From an uncultured Parasphingopyxis sp. (GTDB taxonomy: Bacteria; Pseudomonadota; Alphaproteobacteria; Sphingomonadales; Sphingomonadaceae), in the NCBI GenBank assembly GCA_947259005.1, contig CAMYKP010000006.1:124001-188000 (forward strand): a DNA stretch of 64,000 nt, written 5' to 3'. Within the stretch, counting starts at the first letter, position 1. Every line of letters begins with the position of its first letter. Shown here piece after piece: positions 39,209 to 48,102 of this stretch. The notes under the pieces are model-generated. The model was given only the letters and a program-made list of their open reading frames with translations, made no database searches and was not told the origin of the DNA. Made by a program: the position numbers and the translations under genes.

Positions 39209-40020
39209 AAGCCGCTTTCAAAACGTTTCAGGGCACGCAGGCAGCTGTCCGAATAGCGCTCGAAATCGCCTTCATGGGCAAAGCTGTGTGCATCGGTGTC
39301 GATCACGTCGCAGCTGAATCGGGTTTCGCCTGATAGTGAAGCCAACGCGCCTTTGCGCCATTCATCTTCGAAGCCAATTGCCGTGGCGTCATCCTTGGCG
39401 AGGATGATGTGCGCGGGTGCGTTGGAGGCGGCGAGGGCGGTGGCTACCCGCTGCCCGAGGCTGCCTTCCACCTTGCGCGGTTTTGCAAGCTTCAGGACGC
39501 CGGCAATCGCTTTGCGATAGTCTATTCCGCCCGTAAGCAGTCGTTTCCAGCCCGCGAAACTCAGCAACTGTTCGCGATAATGGCTCTTGATCGCCGCAGG
39601 TGGTGGTTCGTTGGCCGCCGCTTCGACGACCCATGGATTGGCCAGCATCATGGCGTCGACGCCGCAAATCTGATGATGAAGGCACAACGTCGTGGCGCCG
39701 TCGCACAGGCCAAAGCCAACGATATGAGTGAGGCTTGGGGCGCGTTTGTGAAAGGCGGTAACCGCTGCAGCCAGGTCGGGTGCACTATCCTCGAAGCCCG
39801 GATCGTCGCCGGAGCTGTCGCCAACACCCCGCCGGTCATAGCGCATCACCGGATAACCAGCCTTGGCTAGGAAAGCAGCCAGCTGTGCGAAGCCGCGATG
39901 CGCACCAAAGCGCGTCTGGCCACCGCCGGTTACGATGATGACACCAATAGCGCCGTCGGCTGCATCCAGTGAGCCAGCGAGAATTTCCCCTTCACAGTCA
40001 AAGGCGAACTGATCGCGCAT
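39205..40020 (-). CDS. hydrolase 1, exosortase A system-associated
   Basis: A 271-residue alpha/beta-hydrolase-fold protein matching the XrtA-linked hydrolase 1 family (TIGR03100 from memory). It has the oxyanion-type VTGGGQTRFGAHRGF and RYDRRGVGDSSG. The nucleophile elbow reads GFGLCDGAT, with Cys106 where classical hydrolases have Ser; a C-terminal DTDAHSF supplies a likely catalytic His. The reaction is unknown. The ATG shares its A with the stop of hydrolase 2 (TGATG). Last gene of the GNAT-ACP-hydrolase 2-hydrolase 1 arm. Confidence 0.85.
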   Translation of the reverse strand: MRDQFAFDCEGEILAGSLDAADGAIGVIIVTGGGQTRFGAHRGFAQLAAFLAKAGYPVMRYDRRGVGDSSGDDPGFEDSAPDLAAAVTAFHKRAPSLTHIVGFGLCDGATTLCLHHQICGVDAMMLANPWVVEAAANEPPPAAIKSHYREQLLSFAGWKRLLTGGIDYRKAIAGVLKLAKPRKVEGSLGQRVATALAASNAPAHIILAKDDATAIGFEDEWRKGALASLSGETRFSCDVIDTDAHSFAHEGDFERYSDSCLRALKRFESGF

Positions 40021-40715
40021 CAGTCGACCCAATCCATGATAGCGAATGTCAGCGCTGCGGTGAGTTCGTCCGATCCACTGGGCTCGGCCCGGCGCCACAG
40101 GGGTGGGCCGCTAACTCGCCCGTCAGCATCGCCATTTTCGGTTTCGAGGCGCAGGGTTTTTGCCGTACCGATGTCTGCGATGCCGGCATCGCGCACGGCG
40201 CATGCCAGAGCGGACGTGATCGGATAACCGCCCAATATCGTGGGCCCATCGGTGAACACGGCTTGTTGAGCGACGCTGTCAAAATCCCCGTCGTTCAGGC
40301 TGCGCGAGCGAACGAGATCGCGGATCAGGCGCTTCCCCTCGACCGGCGAGAACCGGATGAGCAGCTTAGAAGCCATCCCGTCATCCAGAAGGCATCCGCC
40401 CCGTACAGCAAAGACAGCACTCGCCTGACAGGCAGTTGCGGCGTCAGTCACGGCATGACGCCAATCAGCCCATTTGGCATCAACAAGGTCAGTTTCGCTT
40501 TCGCCCGTACCAGGAAGGTCTGGCAGATGGGATGCGACACCTTGAGCCGAGAGCACACGCATAACGTCGGTAAGCAGCTTCCGCGTTCGGTTCAATTCTT
40601 CGAACAGAGGCGGAATGATGAGCAATTGCGGCCCGCTATCCGGGCCGAAACTCATAATGGGTTGAGCAGCGCCCAGCGATTCATACTGCCAAAATCGCGG
40701 GGCGGGGACCGTCAC
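40020..40715 (-). CDS. hydrolase 2, exosortase A system-associated
   Basis: A 231-residue alpha/beta-hydrolase-like protein (TIGR03101 type from memory). The front half is typical (LLIIPPLFEELNRTRKL, LPDLPGTGES). The expected nucleophile elbow reads FAVRGGCLL, with Arg105 at the Ser position, so it is probably not a classical serine hydrolase. It may be a binding or structural partner of hydrolase 1. It overlaps the ACP gene by four bases and hydrolase 1 by one base, so the three are tightly coupled. Confidence 0.82.
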   Translation of the reverse strand: MTVPAPRFWQYESLGAAQPIMSFGPDSGPQLLIIPPLFEELNRTRKLLTDVMRVLSAQGVASHLPDLPGTGESETDLVDAKWADWRHAVTDAATACQASAVFAVRGGCLLDDGMASKLLIRFSPVEGKRLIRDLVRSRSLNDGDFDSVAQQAVFTDGPTILGGYPITSALACAVRDAGIADIGTAKTLRLETENGDADGRVSGPPLWRRAEPSGSDELTAALTFAIMDWVD

Positions 40716-40984
40716 TGAAGTGCCTTGGCCTTGGCAAAGACAAGGAGGTTGCCGAAGGTTTCCAACATCTCCGTTTCGAATTCGTCATCCTCGATCCAGA
40801 TGCCAAGCCGGTCTTCGATTTCGGTCAGCAAACCGGCGACAGCCATTGAATCAAGTTCGGGGATGGCACCGAACAGTTCGGTGGCTTCGTCAAAATCGGC
40901 AACCTGCGCTTCGGCGAGACCCAGAATATCGACCAGCACCGCTCGCACCGTCGTTTCGACCATTTCGGCACTATCAGATGCCAT
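40712..40984 (-). CDS. acyl carrier protein of the XrtA locus
   Basis: A 90-residue acidic carrier protein with the phosphopantetheine-attachment motif ELDSMAVAGLLTEIEDRLGI (Ser46). The start at 40984 is chosen because TAGGGGA-type AGGGGA lies eight bases upstream; an earlier ATG at 41002 has no such site. It probably carries an acyl or aminoacyl group supplied by the divergent acyl-CoA ligase and used by the neighbouring acyltransferase or hydrolases. That chemistry is inference from context. Confidence 0.9.
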   Translation of the reverse strand: MASDSAEMVETTVRAVLVDILGLAEAQVADFDEATELFGAIPELDSMAVAGLLTEIEDRLGIWIEDDEFETEMLETFGNLLVFAKAKALQ

Positions 40985-40992
40985 ATGTACAT

Positions 40993-40998
40993 TCCCCT
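40993..40998 (-). promoter_or_regulatory. Shine-Dalgarno deciding the ACP start
   Basis: AGGGGA on the minus strand, eight bases before the ATG at 40984. Confidence 0.65.
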
Positions 40999-41017
40999 GC
41001 ATTGCGATTGCGCCCGC

Positions 41018-42022
41018 CTAATCGCTTGGCGAGCGGCGGACAAGGCCAGAAAATTTATGGCGGAGTAAAGCTAACCAGGCCGCAGGCTGGCGCGGATTAT
41101 AGAGTTGGAGCCGATAAAGCGGACGGGGCGCGTCCATCCAGTCCGCCTTGTAGCGCTCGCTACCCGTGCCATAATCGATAATCTCGGGGGCATCCTGCTC
41201 GATCACATGGCGGAACATAGCTTCGCTCAGTATCGAACCCGGTGAATAGGATTTGGCGTCTTCGCAATAGGCCAGCTTGTGGATCGTCGCGTGGCCGTTT
41301 TCGACATGCCAGAGCTGCGCAGCCACGGGTTCTCCCTCCTTGTACGCGACACCGAGACGCAACGCGCCGGCTTCCCCTTCGGTTTCGGCGAATTCGCGCA
41401 TGAAATCCCAGGACCCTTCATTCGGCTTCCAGCTTTGGGCGTAGATCGCCTGATAATCCTTCCAGGCCTGTTCATCGAAGGCGCGGTGGATATTAATCTC
41501 CAGATTGGCCTTTTTTCCCTTGCGCTTCACCGTGCTGCGCAGCTTGCCAGGGCGGGCGTTCCAGAAGGTTTCGAATTCGCTCGGCGGGCGCAATTCCCAG
41601 TTTTCCGTGGCAACAGTCCGAACCACCTTCCAACCCGCAGCGGTAAAAGCCTGTTCAACGGACTCCGGATTGGCGATCGGGGCAATTGTTATCGTAGCGA
41701 GTTGCTTCAATTCCCTCGCGATGGCGGAAACAAGCCCATCATCCTGACCTTTACGGACGATGTCGAAAGCAAGGGTGTACCAACTCGCAAGAGCTTCGGC
41801 GTGGCGCTTGCCAGTTCGGCAGAGAAACAGCCAGGCAGCTGTATCGCCACGCCGCGCACGGGCAACGAGTGGCGGTTTGCCTGCCATCCCGCAATGATTT
41901 GCGGTTCGTTCAAACCATTCCAATCGGTTGTACAGACTGGGCTGTTGCGCGCGATCCAGCTCGCCACCGGCATCGATCGCTACATCGGCGAGGCTATCGA
42001 ATAGCTTTACGTTAACTGTCAT
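41018..42022 (-). CDS. GNAT-family acyltransferase (CelD/BcsL-like)
   Basis: A 334-residue protein with a GNAT-type acyltransferase domain in the second half. It has RSTVKRKGKKANLEINIHR, the YAQSWKPNEGSW region, RLGVAYKEGEPVAAQLWHV and IIDYGTGSERYKADWM, as in CelD/BcsL-like proteins of polysaccharide loci. It probably acylates a sugar or a carrier-bound intermediate. First gene of the minus-strand XrtA arm, divergent from the acyl-CoA ligase across a 59-base intergenic region that must contain both promoters. No clear operator is seen there. Confidence 0.82.
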   Translation of the reverse strand: MTVNVKLFDSLADVAIDAGGELDRAQQPSLYNRLEWFERTANHCGMAGKPPLVARARRGDTAAWLFLCRTGKRHAEALASWYTLAFDIVRKGQDDGLVSAIARELKQLATITIAPIANPESVEQAFTAAGWKVVRTVATENWELRPPSEFETFWNARPGKLRSTVKRKGKKANLEINIHRAFDEQAWKDYQAIYAQSWKPNEGSWDFMREFAETEGEAGALRLGVAYKEGEPVAAQLWHVENGHATIHKLAYCEDAKSYSPGSILSEAMFRHVIEQDAPEIIDYGTGSERYKADWMDAPRPLYRLQLYNPRQPAAWLALLRHKFSGLVRRSPSD

Positions 42023-42081
42023 GGCGCTATCCCGGTGATCGCCGCGAAGCGGCTCGTGACGCCATCATCTACTCGGAAGCC

Positions 42082-43590
42082 ATGACGAAAGCCTTAAATC
42101 CCGACCCAAAACCGCTCGATCACCTGACGTCATGCGGGGCGCCGGGCGATGTTGCGTTGATAGACAAGCAGGGCGAGCTCGATTTTGCCGGCCTGGAAGC
42201 GGCCGTGGGAGCGCTTGCAGGCTGGTTGAGGGTCCAGGGGCTTGCCAAGGGCGATCGAGTGGCCAGCTGGCTCAACAAGACGCGGCTTGCCTGTTTGATG
42301 CCCTTGGCGGCCGCGCGGGCAGGCCTTGTGCATGTACCGGTCAATCCGCTGCTCAAGCGCGCGCAGGTTGCCCATATCCTGGCCGATAGCGGCGCTAGCC
42401 TGCTGATTGCCGGTAAAGCGAGGCTTGGATCGCTCGAGGATGGCGATCTGTCGTCTGAATGTCCCGCAGTCGATGAACATAATGTGCCGCTCGATGGTGA
42501 CGGTTTGCCGCCATCCGATGCCGATCCGGACGATCTTGCGGCCATTCTCTACACATCGGGCTCCACCGGCAGGCCCAAAGGCGTGATGCTCAGTCATGCC
42601 AATATGTGGCTCGGGGCTGTCAGCGTCGCGCATTATCTCGATATCAAGCCGACGGACCGGACCTTGTGCCTGTTGCCGTTCAGCTTCGATTATGGACAGA
42701 ACCAATTGCTTTCCAGTTGGTATACGGGGGCATCTGCTATCCCGTTCGACTATCTGATGGCGCGTGATGTCACAAAGGCTATCGGACGTCATGACGCCAC
42801 AATATTAGCCGGAGTTCCTCCGCTATGGGTGCAATTGACCGAGATCGAATGGCCTGAAGACATCGCCGGAAAACTGCGAATTCTAACCAATAGTGGCGGC
42901 AAGATGCCGGTGCCGCTGGTATCCGCCCTGCGCAAATGCTTTCCCAACGCCGCGCTGCATTCCATGTACGGGCTGACCGAGGCATTTCGCTCGACGACGC
43001 TCGATCCGGTATTGATCGATACCATGCCGGAAAGCATCGGACAGGCCATTCCGTTCGCCGAAATCATGGTCGTGACGCCGCAAGGGCAGGAGGCCGAGGC
43101 TGAAGAACCCGGCGAGCTCGTCCATGCAGGGCCGCTTGTCGCACTGGGCTATTGGCAGGATCCGGAAAGAACGGCGCTCAGATTCAAGCCGGCCCCCGGC
43201 TTTTCGCACTATGGCGGTATGGCGGTATGGTCGGGCGATACGGTCGTCCGTGATGCCCAAGGCTATTTGCGCTTTGTCGGCCGTGATGATGCCATGATAA
43301 AAAGTGCAGGCAACCGAATATCGCCCAGCGAACTCGAAGATGCGGCCATCGAGAGCGGGATAACCGCAGAGGCCTGCGCCTTTGGTGTTCCAGACGAGCG
43401 CCTGGGCCAGGCAATTCTACTGGTCGTGAGAGGCGAGGGTGGAGAGGCGGATGTGGCATTGAAACGATATCTCAAGGCCGAACTGCCAAACTTCATGCAA
43501 CCGCGCGAAGTCATCTGGCAGAGTATATTGCCAAGAAATCCAAATGGTAAGCTAGACCGCACTGAAATTGAACGGAAATGGGGCCAATGA
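42082..43590 (+). CDS. acyl-CoA ligase (AMP-forming), exosortase A system-associated
   Basis: A 502-residue ANL-superfamily adenylating enzyme (TIGR03098 type from memory). It activates a carboxylic acid with ATP for transfer to CoA or to the nearby acyl carrier protein. Visible motifs are the P-loop LYTSGSTGRPKGVMLSH (about residues 155-171), SMYGLTEAFRSTTL, GRDDAMIKSAGNRISPSELE and the C-terminal catalytic lysine in NPNGKLDRTEIE. The substrate is unknown. Its stop overlaps the start of the PLP decarboxylase, implying a two-step reaction or coupled expression. Confidence 0.92.
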   Translation: MTKALNPDPKPLDHLTSCGAPGDVALIDKQGELDFAGLEAAVGALAGWLRVQGLAKGDRVASWLNKTRLACLMPLAAARAGLVHVPVNPLLKRAQVAHILADSGASLLIAGKARLGSLEDGDLSSECPAVDEHNVPLDGDGLPPSDADPDDLAAILYTSGSTGRPKGVMLSHANMWLGAVSVAHYLDIKPTDRTLCLLPFSFDYGQNQLLSSWYTGASAIPFDYLMARDVTKAIGRHDATILAGVPPLWVQLTEIEWPEDIAGKLRILTNSGGKMPVPLVSALRKCFPNAALHSMYGLTEAFRSTTLDPVLIDTMPESIGQAIPFAEIMVVTPQGQEAEAEEPGELVHAGPLVALGYWQDPERTALRFKPAPGFSHYGGMAVWSGDTVVRDAQGYLRFVGRDDAMIKSAGNRISPSELEDAAIESGITAEACAFGVPDERLGQAILLVVRGEGGEADVALKRYLKAELPNFMQPREVIWQSILPRNPNGKLDRTEIERKWGQ

Positions 43591-44834
43591 AACCTGTCGG
43601 ACCGATACCCGCCGCATTCGCGAAGCAGCAAGGTGAGCTCACCATCGGAGGCATTGCTGTGTCCGAACTTGCAGCGCAAATCGGGCAAACTCCTTTCTTC
43701 GCTTATGATCTCGATCTGGCAACGGCCCAGGTTGAGCGTTTTCGCGCGGCGATGCCCGATGAAGTTCACTTGCATTTTGCTGTAAAAGCTAACCCACATC
43801 CTACTGTAATCAAACATCTAATGAAGCTAACTGATGGTCTGGATATGGCATCCGGCGGTGAGTTGGAACGGGTGCGCGATTGCGGTGCAAATCTGGCGCA
43901 TGTCAGCTTCGCCGGACCCGGCAAGCGCGATCAGGAGATTGAGCTGGCGATTTCGCTGGGGGCGACGCTCAATCTGGAATCCGAGAATGAGGCAGCGCGC
44001 GCGTTGGCGATTGGAGAACGGCTGGGCGTCACACCCCGTCTTGCCGTGCGCGTTAATCCCGATTTCGAGCTGAAAGGCTCGGGAATGAGCATGGGCGGCG
44101 GCGCAAAGCCCTTTGGGGTCGATCAGGAGCGTGTGCCGGAGCTTGCCAAGATTCTTATCGCGGGCGGAGCGGACTGGCGCGGATTCCACATCTATTCCGG
44201 GTCGCAGTCGCTTGATCCCGATGCAATTGCGGAAAGCCAGCGCGCCAGCATCGCACTTGCCGCAGATCTTGCGCATGCCATCGGTGAAGCGCCGAAAAGC
44301 GTGAATCTCGGCGGCGGCTTCGGCATACCCTATACCGCAAACGACAAACCCCTTGATGTCGAAAGCGTTGGAAAAAGCCTCTCTCATTCCCTTTCGGAGA
44401 GAGATGCGATCCTGAAAGATACGCAATTCATGATAGAGTTGGGCCGCTGGCTGATCGGCGAGGCAGGTGTCTATGTCGCGCAGATCCTCGATCGCAAGTT
44501 GAGCAAGGGCGAGCTGTTCCTCGTGACCGATGGCGGAATGCATCACCATCTTGCTGCATCCGGCAATTTCGGGATGGTTATGAAGCGCAACTATCCGGTC
44601 GCTATCGCCTCCAAAATGGGCGCAGAGGCGGTTGAAAGCGCAACTATAGTCGGCCCGCTTTGCACGCCGCTCGACAGGCTGGCAGCCGATATTGCCGTGC
44701 CGCGGGCGAAAATTGGAGACTATGTCGCTGTGTTCGCTTCCGGCGCTTATGGTTTAAGCGCCAGCCCCGTGAACTTCCTGAGCCATCCGATTGCCTCGGA
44801 AATCGTGGTTAAAGGCGGAAAAATAACCATTTAG
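43587..44834 (+). CDS. PLP-dependent decarboxylase, exosortase A system-associated
   Basis: A 415-residue fold-type III PLP enzyme related to diaminopimelate and ornithine decarboxylases (TIGR03099 type from memory). The PLP lysine is Lys67 in HFAVKANPHPTVI. The phosphate-binding GGGFGIPY and the dimer-interface signature LVTDGGMHHHLAASGN are intact. Start at the ATGA overlap with the ligase; an ATG nine bases earlier is in frame. It probably makes an amine from an amino acid for attachment to the polysaccharide or carrier. Product unknown. Confidence 0.92.
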   Translation: MKPVGPIPAAFAKQQGELTIGGIAVSELAAQIGQTPFFAYDLDLATAQVERFRAAMPDEVHLHFAVKANPHPTVIKHLMKLTDGLDMASGGELERVRDCGANLAHVSFAGPGKRDQEIELAISLGATLNLESENEAARALAIGERLGVTPRLAVRVNPDFELKGSGMSMGGGAKPFGVDQERVPELAKILIAGGADWRGFHIYSGSQSLDPDAIAESQRASIALAADLAHAIGEAPKSVNLGGGFGIPYTANDKPLDVESVGKSLSHSLSERDAILKDTQFMIELGRWLIGEAGVYVAQILDRKLSKGELFLVTDGGMHHHLAASGNFGMVMKRNYPVAIASKMGAEAVESATIVGPLCTPLDRLAADIAVPRAKIGDYVAVFASGAYGLSASPVNFLSHPIASEIVVKGGKITI

Positions 44835-44942
44835 CTCAACGCGAATTTAACCCTTTCCAGTGCATGTTGCGCTTGAGAAAGGGCCGGAATTCGTGCGCGT
44901 ATTGCACGGATGACGTCATCGGCCCTGAAGAAGAAGGGCTCG

Positions 44943-45584
44943 ATGATGCGCATCAATTCCATGAAAACCGCCTTTTGTCTGGGCGTTTCCGCCTTTGCAC
45001 TGGCCGGTTGTGTCGGCGGCTCGGGGCAGGAACTGCCGCGAGCTTCCTTTGTCAGCACGAATCAAGGGCCGGGTGAACAATATGTGATCGGGCCGCTTGA
45101 CCAGTTGACGGTTTTTGTCTGGCGTAATCCTGAGCTGGGCGCAGAAGTGCAGGTTCGCCCAGACGGACGAATAACGACGCCGCTGATCCAGGATATGGTG
45201 GCTGTGGGCAAAACGCCCGCCATGCTCGCCGACGATATTTCCGTCATGCTGGCCGAATATATCACCGAGCCGCGCGTATCCGTGATCGTGAACGAATTTT
45301 CAGGCACCTATGCCCAGCGCATCCGGGTTATCGGCGCCACTGAAGAGCCGGCATCGATCCCATACCGCGCGAATATGACGTTGCTTGACGCAATGATCGC
45401 TGTGGGCGGACTTTCGGAATTTGCTGCGGGCAATCGCGCGCGCCTGATCCGCCATGATCGCGGTACGGGGCAACAGCGTGAATATGGCCTGCGCATTTCC
45501 AGCCTGCTGCGACGGGGCGACACGAGCGCCAATGTGGACCTGCAGCCCGGCGACGTGATCATCATCCCTGAAAGCATGTTCTGA
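44943..45584 (+). CDS. XrtA-associated polysaccharide export lipoprotein (Wza-like)
   Basis: Outer-membrane polysaccharide export protein. The lipobox is ALAGC (in SAFALAGCVGGSG), so the mature protein is lipid-anchored. A Poly_export/SLBB region follows (YVIGPLDQLTVFVWRNPELGAEVQVRPDGRI, then RVIGATEEPASIPYRANMTLLDAMIAVGGLSEFA). 213 residues, shorter than enterobacterial Wza. The start at 44943 is preferred because of GAAGGG just upstream; starts at 44910 and 44946 are possible. It forms an envelope-spanning export path with the Wzz-like protein that follows. Confidence 0.93.
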   Translation: MMRINSMKTAFCLGVSAFALAGCVGGSGQELPRASFVSTNQGPGEQYVIGPLDQLTVFVWRNPELGAEVQVRPDGRITTPLIQDMVAVGKTPAMLADDISVMLAEYITEPRVSVIVNEFSGTYAQRIRVIGATEEPASIPYRANMTLLDAMIAVGGLSEFAAGNRARLIRHDRGTGQQREYGLRISSLLRRGDTSANVDLQPGDVIIIPESMF

Positions 45585-45630
45585 TCGAACGCTCAGAAGA
45601 GAGATATTCCCGAAAGGCGGCGACCACGAC

Positions 45631-47172
45631 ATGAACGGCATCTACGAAGAAATCAGGATTGCATTGCACGCGATCTGGCAGCAGCGCTGGCTGGCCCTGG
45701 CAGTTGCCTGGGGCGTAGCCGTTCTGGGCTGGTTGGTGATCGCATTGATTCCCAGCAGTTATACGTCACAGGCGCGCATCTACATCCAGCAGGAAACGGT
45801 ACTTTCCAACCAGGTTGGCGTGACCGACCGCGAACAGCGCGCGGCAATGGAACGTATTCGCCAGACCCTCGCGTCGACCGGCAATCTCGAGCAGGTCGTG
45901 AGGGAAACCGACCTCGCAAATATGGCAACAACCGATGCGCAGGTTCGCTCGCTTGCATCGCAGCTGCGCCAGAACATTACTGTTGCCGCGCAGCAGGACC
46001 CGAACAATATGGGTCAGCAGAGCAATGTATTTGAGATCACCGCCAGTTGGAGCGGGCCCAGTCTCGCCCAGCAGATCAACCAGAAGCTGATCGATGTTTT
46101 CGTCGAGGAAAATCTTGCCGGAACTCGCCAGGAGGCCACGCAATCGGTTGAATTTCTCGATCGCCAGATCGCCGAACGGGAAACCCGCCTTCAGCAGATG
46201 GAGGAACGCCGAGCGAACTTCGAAAGCGAATTCAGCGGCTCGCTGCCTGGCGTCGGCACAATTTCACAGCGGATGGATCAGGCACGGTCCGAAATCCAGA
46301 ATATCGAGAATGACCTTGCCGCGGCCCAAAGCTCGCTAAGCGCGGTTCAGGCCCAGCTTGCAGGCACTCCGGCGACGACAAGCGTACCGGGCACTTTCGT
46401 ACCGGGTGGCGGTAATGCGCGCCTCAATGCACTGCAGGCACAGTTGGCCGATGCACAGGCCCGGGGCTGGACGGACCAGCACCCCGATGTCGTTGCATTG
46501 CGCTCGCAAATTGCCCGCGCTCGCGCCCAAGGCGGCGGGGGTGGCGGTGGACGCCAGGTTGGTGGTTCCACTTCAGCCAACCCGCTTTACACATCGCTGC
46601 GCTCAATGCTTGCCGACCGGCAGGCGACAGTTGCCGCGCTAACGGCTCGCCGCGACCAGCTTCGCGCCGGTCTTGATCAGATCGAACGCCAGCGCAGGAC
46701 CAACCCGGGTGCACTTGCCGAGCAGCAGCAGCTGGATCGCGATTATCTCGCCCTGCAGACGCAGTATAATCAACTTGTCGCTGACCGCGAACGCGTGCGC
46801 CTTCGTGGCGAGGTCGTGACGGAGACGGACAGCAATACGTTCCGTGTCATTGATCCGCCCAGCATGCCGGGCGCTCCTGCGGCACCGAACCGGCCCTTGC
46901 TTCTTATTCTGGTGCTGATTGCGGCAATTGCTGCCGGGATCGGCGCTGCCTTTGCAAAGAGCCAGCTCAAAACAACCTATCCCACGGCCAGGCGTCTTGG
47001 AAATGGAACGGGCCTGCCGGTTCTGGGCGCGATCAGCGAGATCGTGAACCCCGTGCAAAGCGAAAATCGTCGCCGCAATTTCCGGCGCTTTGCCGGAGGT
47101 ACAGCCGCACTGTTCGGTGTGTTCGCGCTGCTGATGGTTGTTGAATTCGTCCAACGCGGCCTGGCCGCCTGA
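45631..47172 (+). CDS. XrtA-associated chain-length determinant (Wzz/GumC-like)
   Basis: A 513-residue polysaccharide co-polymerase. It has an N-terminal transmembrane helix (about residues 20-41), a long periplasmic coiled-coil region (about residues 150-380, with a glycine run GGGGGGGRQVGG near 307-318), and a C-terminal helix (about residues 420-440) after the Pro-rich FRVIDPPSMPGAPAAPNRP. A further hydrophobic segment lies near the end (GTAALFGVFALLMVVEFV). It sets chain length and links the kinase to the export lipoprotein. Confidence 0.93.
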   Translation: MNGIYEEIRIALHAIWQQRWLALAVAWGVAVLGWLVIALIPSSYTSQARIYIQQETVLSNQVGVTDREQRAAMERIRQTLASTGNLEQVVRETDLANMATTDAQVRSLASQLRQNITVAAQQDPNNMGQQSNVFEITASWSGPSLAQQINQKLIDVFVEENLAGTRQEATQSVEFLDRQIAERETRLQQMEERRANFESEFSGSLPGVGTISQRMDQARSEIQNIENDLAAAQSSLSAVQAQLAGTPATTSVPGTFVPGGGNARLNALQAQLADAQARGWTDQHPDVVALRSQIARARAQGGGGGGGRQVGGSTSANPLYTSLRSMLADRQATVAALTARRDQLRAGLDQIERQRRTNPGALAEQQQLDRDYLALQTQYNQLVADRERVRLRGEVVTETDSNTFRVIDPPSMPGAPAAPNRPLLLILVLIAAIAAGIGAAFAKSQLKTTYPTARRLGNGTGLPVLGAISEIVNPVQSENRRRNFRRFAGGTAALFGVFALLMVVEFVQRGLAA

Positions 47173-47185
47173 GGGAGCTGAGAGA

Positions 47186-48100
47186 ATGAACAAACATAGC
47201 TCCATCCGCTCTTCCGGATCGCTCCTTGAGCGTGCAGCCGAGAAGTTCGATTTCGCGGCTGCCCTTCGCGGTGTCGAAACCGAATTTCCTGCAGCCGGGG
47301 CAGCGCCGGCGCAAGATGGCTCCAAGCTTGCGGTCGAACCGATCGTGCGGGAAGCACCGGTCATATCTACTGAGACGGTTGCGGTTGATCGCGTTGCGCT
47401 CGCCGACGCCGGCTTCATCTTGCCGGATCAGCGGCCCGGTCCGCTTGCCGAAGAATTTCGCATCGTCAAACGTCAGCTCCTGCTGCGCGCAGCTGACGAG
47501 GGCGGAGCACCGATCACAAATGGCCGGATGATACTCGTTTGTTCGGCAAACCCCGATGAGGGCAAGACGTTCTGTTCGGTCAATCTTGCGCTTTCCATGT
47601 CGCGCGAAACCGATCTCGATATCGTTCTCGTCGACAGCGATCTTAACAACCCGGAAATCGCGAAACTGATGGGCATAGAGGATGGGCCGGGGCTGATTGA
47701 CGCCCTTTCCGATCCTTCGATCGACATCGAATCCTGTGTGAAGCGGACCGATATACCGAACCTGTCGATCCTGCGGGCAGGCCGGCGCACCGATGACGCC
47801 ACGGAATTGCTGGCGTCACAGCGGTCTTCCGACATGATCGAAGGATTGCTCAGCCATAGCCCGACACGGATCGTGATTTTCGATTCACCGCCGGCCTTGT
47901 CCGCCTCTCCGGCCTCTGTGCTGGCGATGCTTGCAGGCCAGACGGTGATGGTTGTCAAGGCGGACACGACAAGCGAGGCCGAACTGCGCGAGGCATTGGG
48001 CCTGCTCGACGGCTGCGATCACATTCAACTGCTCCTGAACGGCGTGACTTTCACGCCCAACGGCAAGCGGTTCAGCAGCTATTACGGATATGGGGAATAG
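47186..48100 (+). CDS. XrtA-associated tyrosine autokinase (BY-kinase)
   Basis: A 304-residue cytoplasmic kinase (TIGR03018 type from memory). Walker A is CSANPDEGKTFCSVNLA (near residues 121-137) and Walker A' is IVLVDSDLNNPEIAKLMG. A C-terminal Tyr cluster SSYYGYGE serves as the probable autophosphorylation site. With the preceding Wzz-like protein it controls polymer length and export. The start at 47186 follows GAGGGAGCTGAGAGA. Confidence 0.93.
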   Translation: MNKHSSIRSSGSLLERAAEKFDFAAALRGVETEFPAAGAAPAQDGSKLAVEPIVREAPVISTETVAVDRVALADAGFILPDQRPGPLAEEFRIVKRQLLLRAADEGGAPITNGRMILVCSANPDEGKTFCSVNLALSMSRETDLDIVLVDSDLNNPEIAKLMGIEDGPGLIDALSDPSIDIESCVKRTDIPNLSILRAGRRTDDATELLASQRSSDMIEGLLSHSPTRIVIFDSPPALSASPASVLAMLAGQTVMVVKADTTSEAELREALGLLDGCDHIQLLLNGVTFTPNGKRFSSYYGYGE

Positions 48101-48102
48101 AA

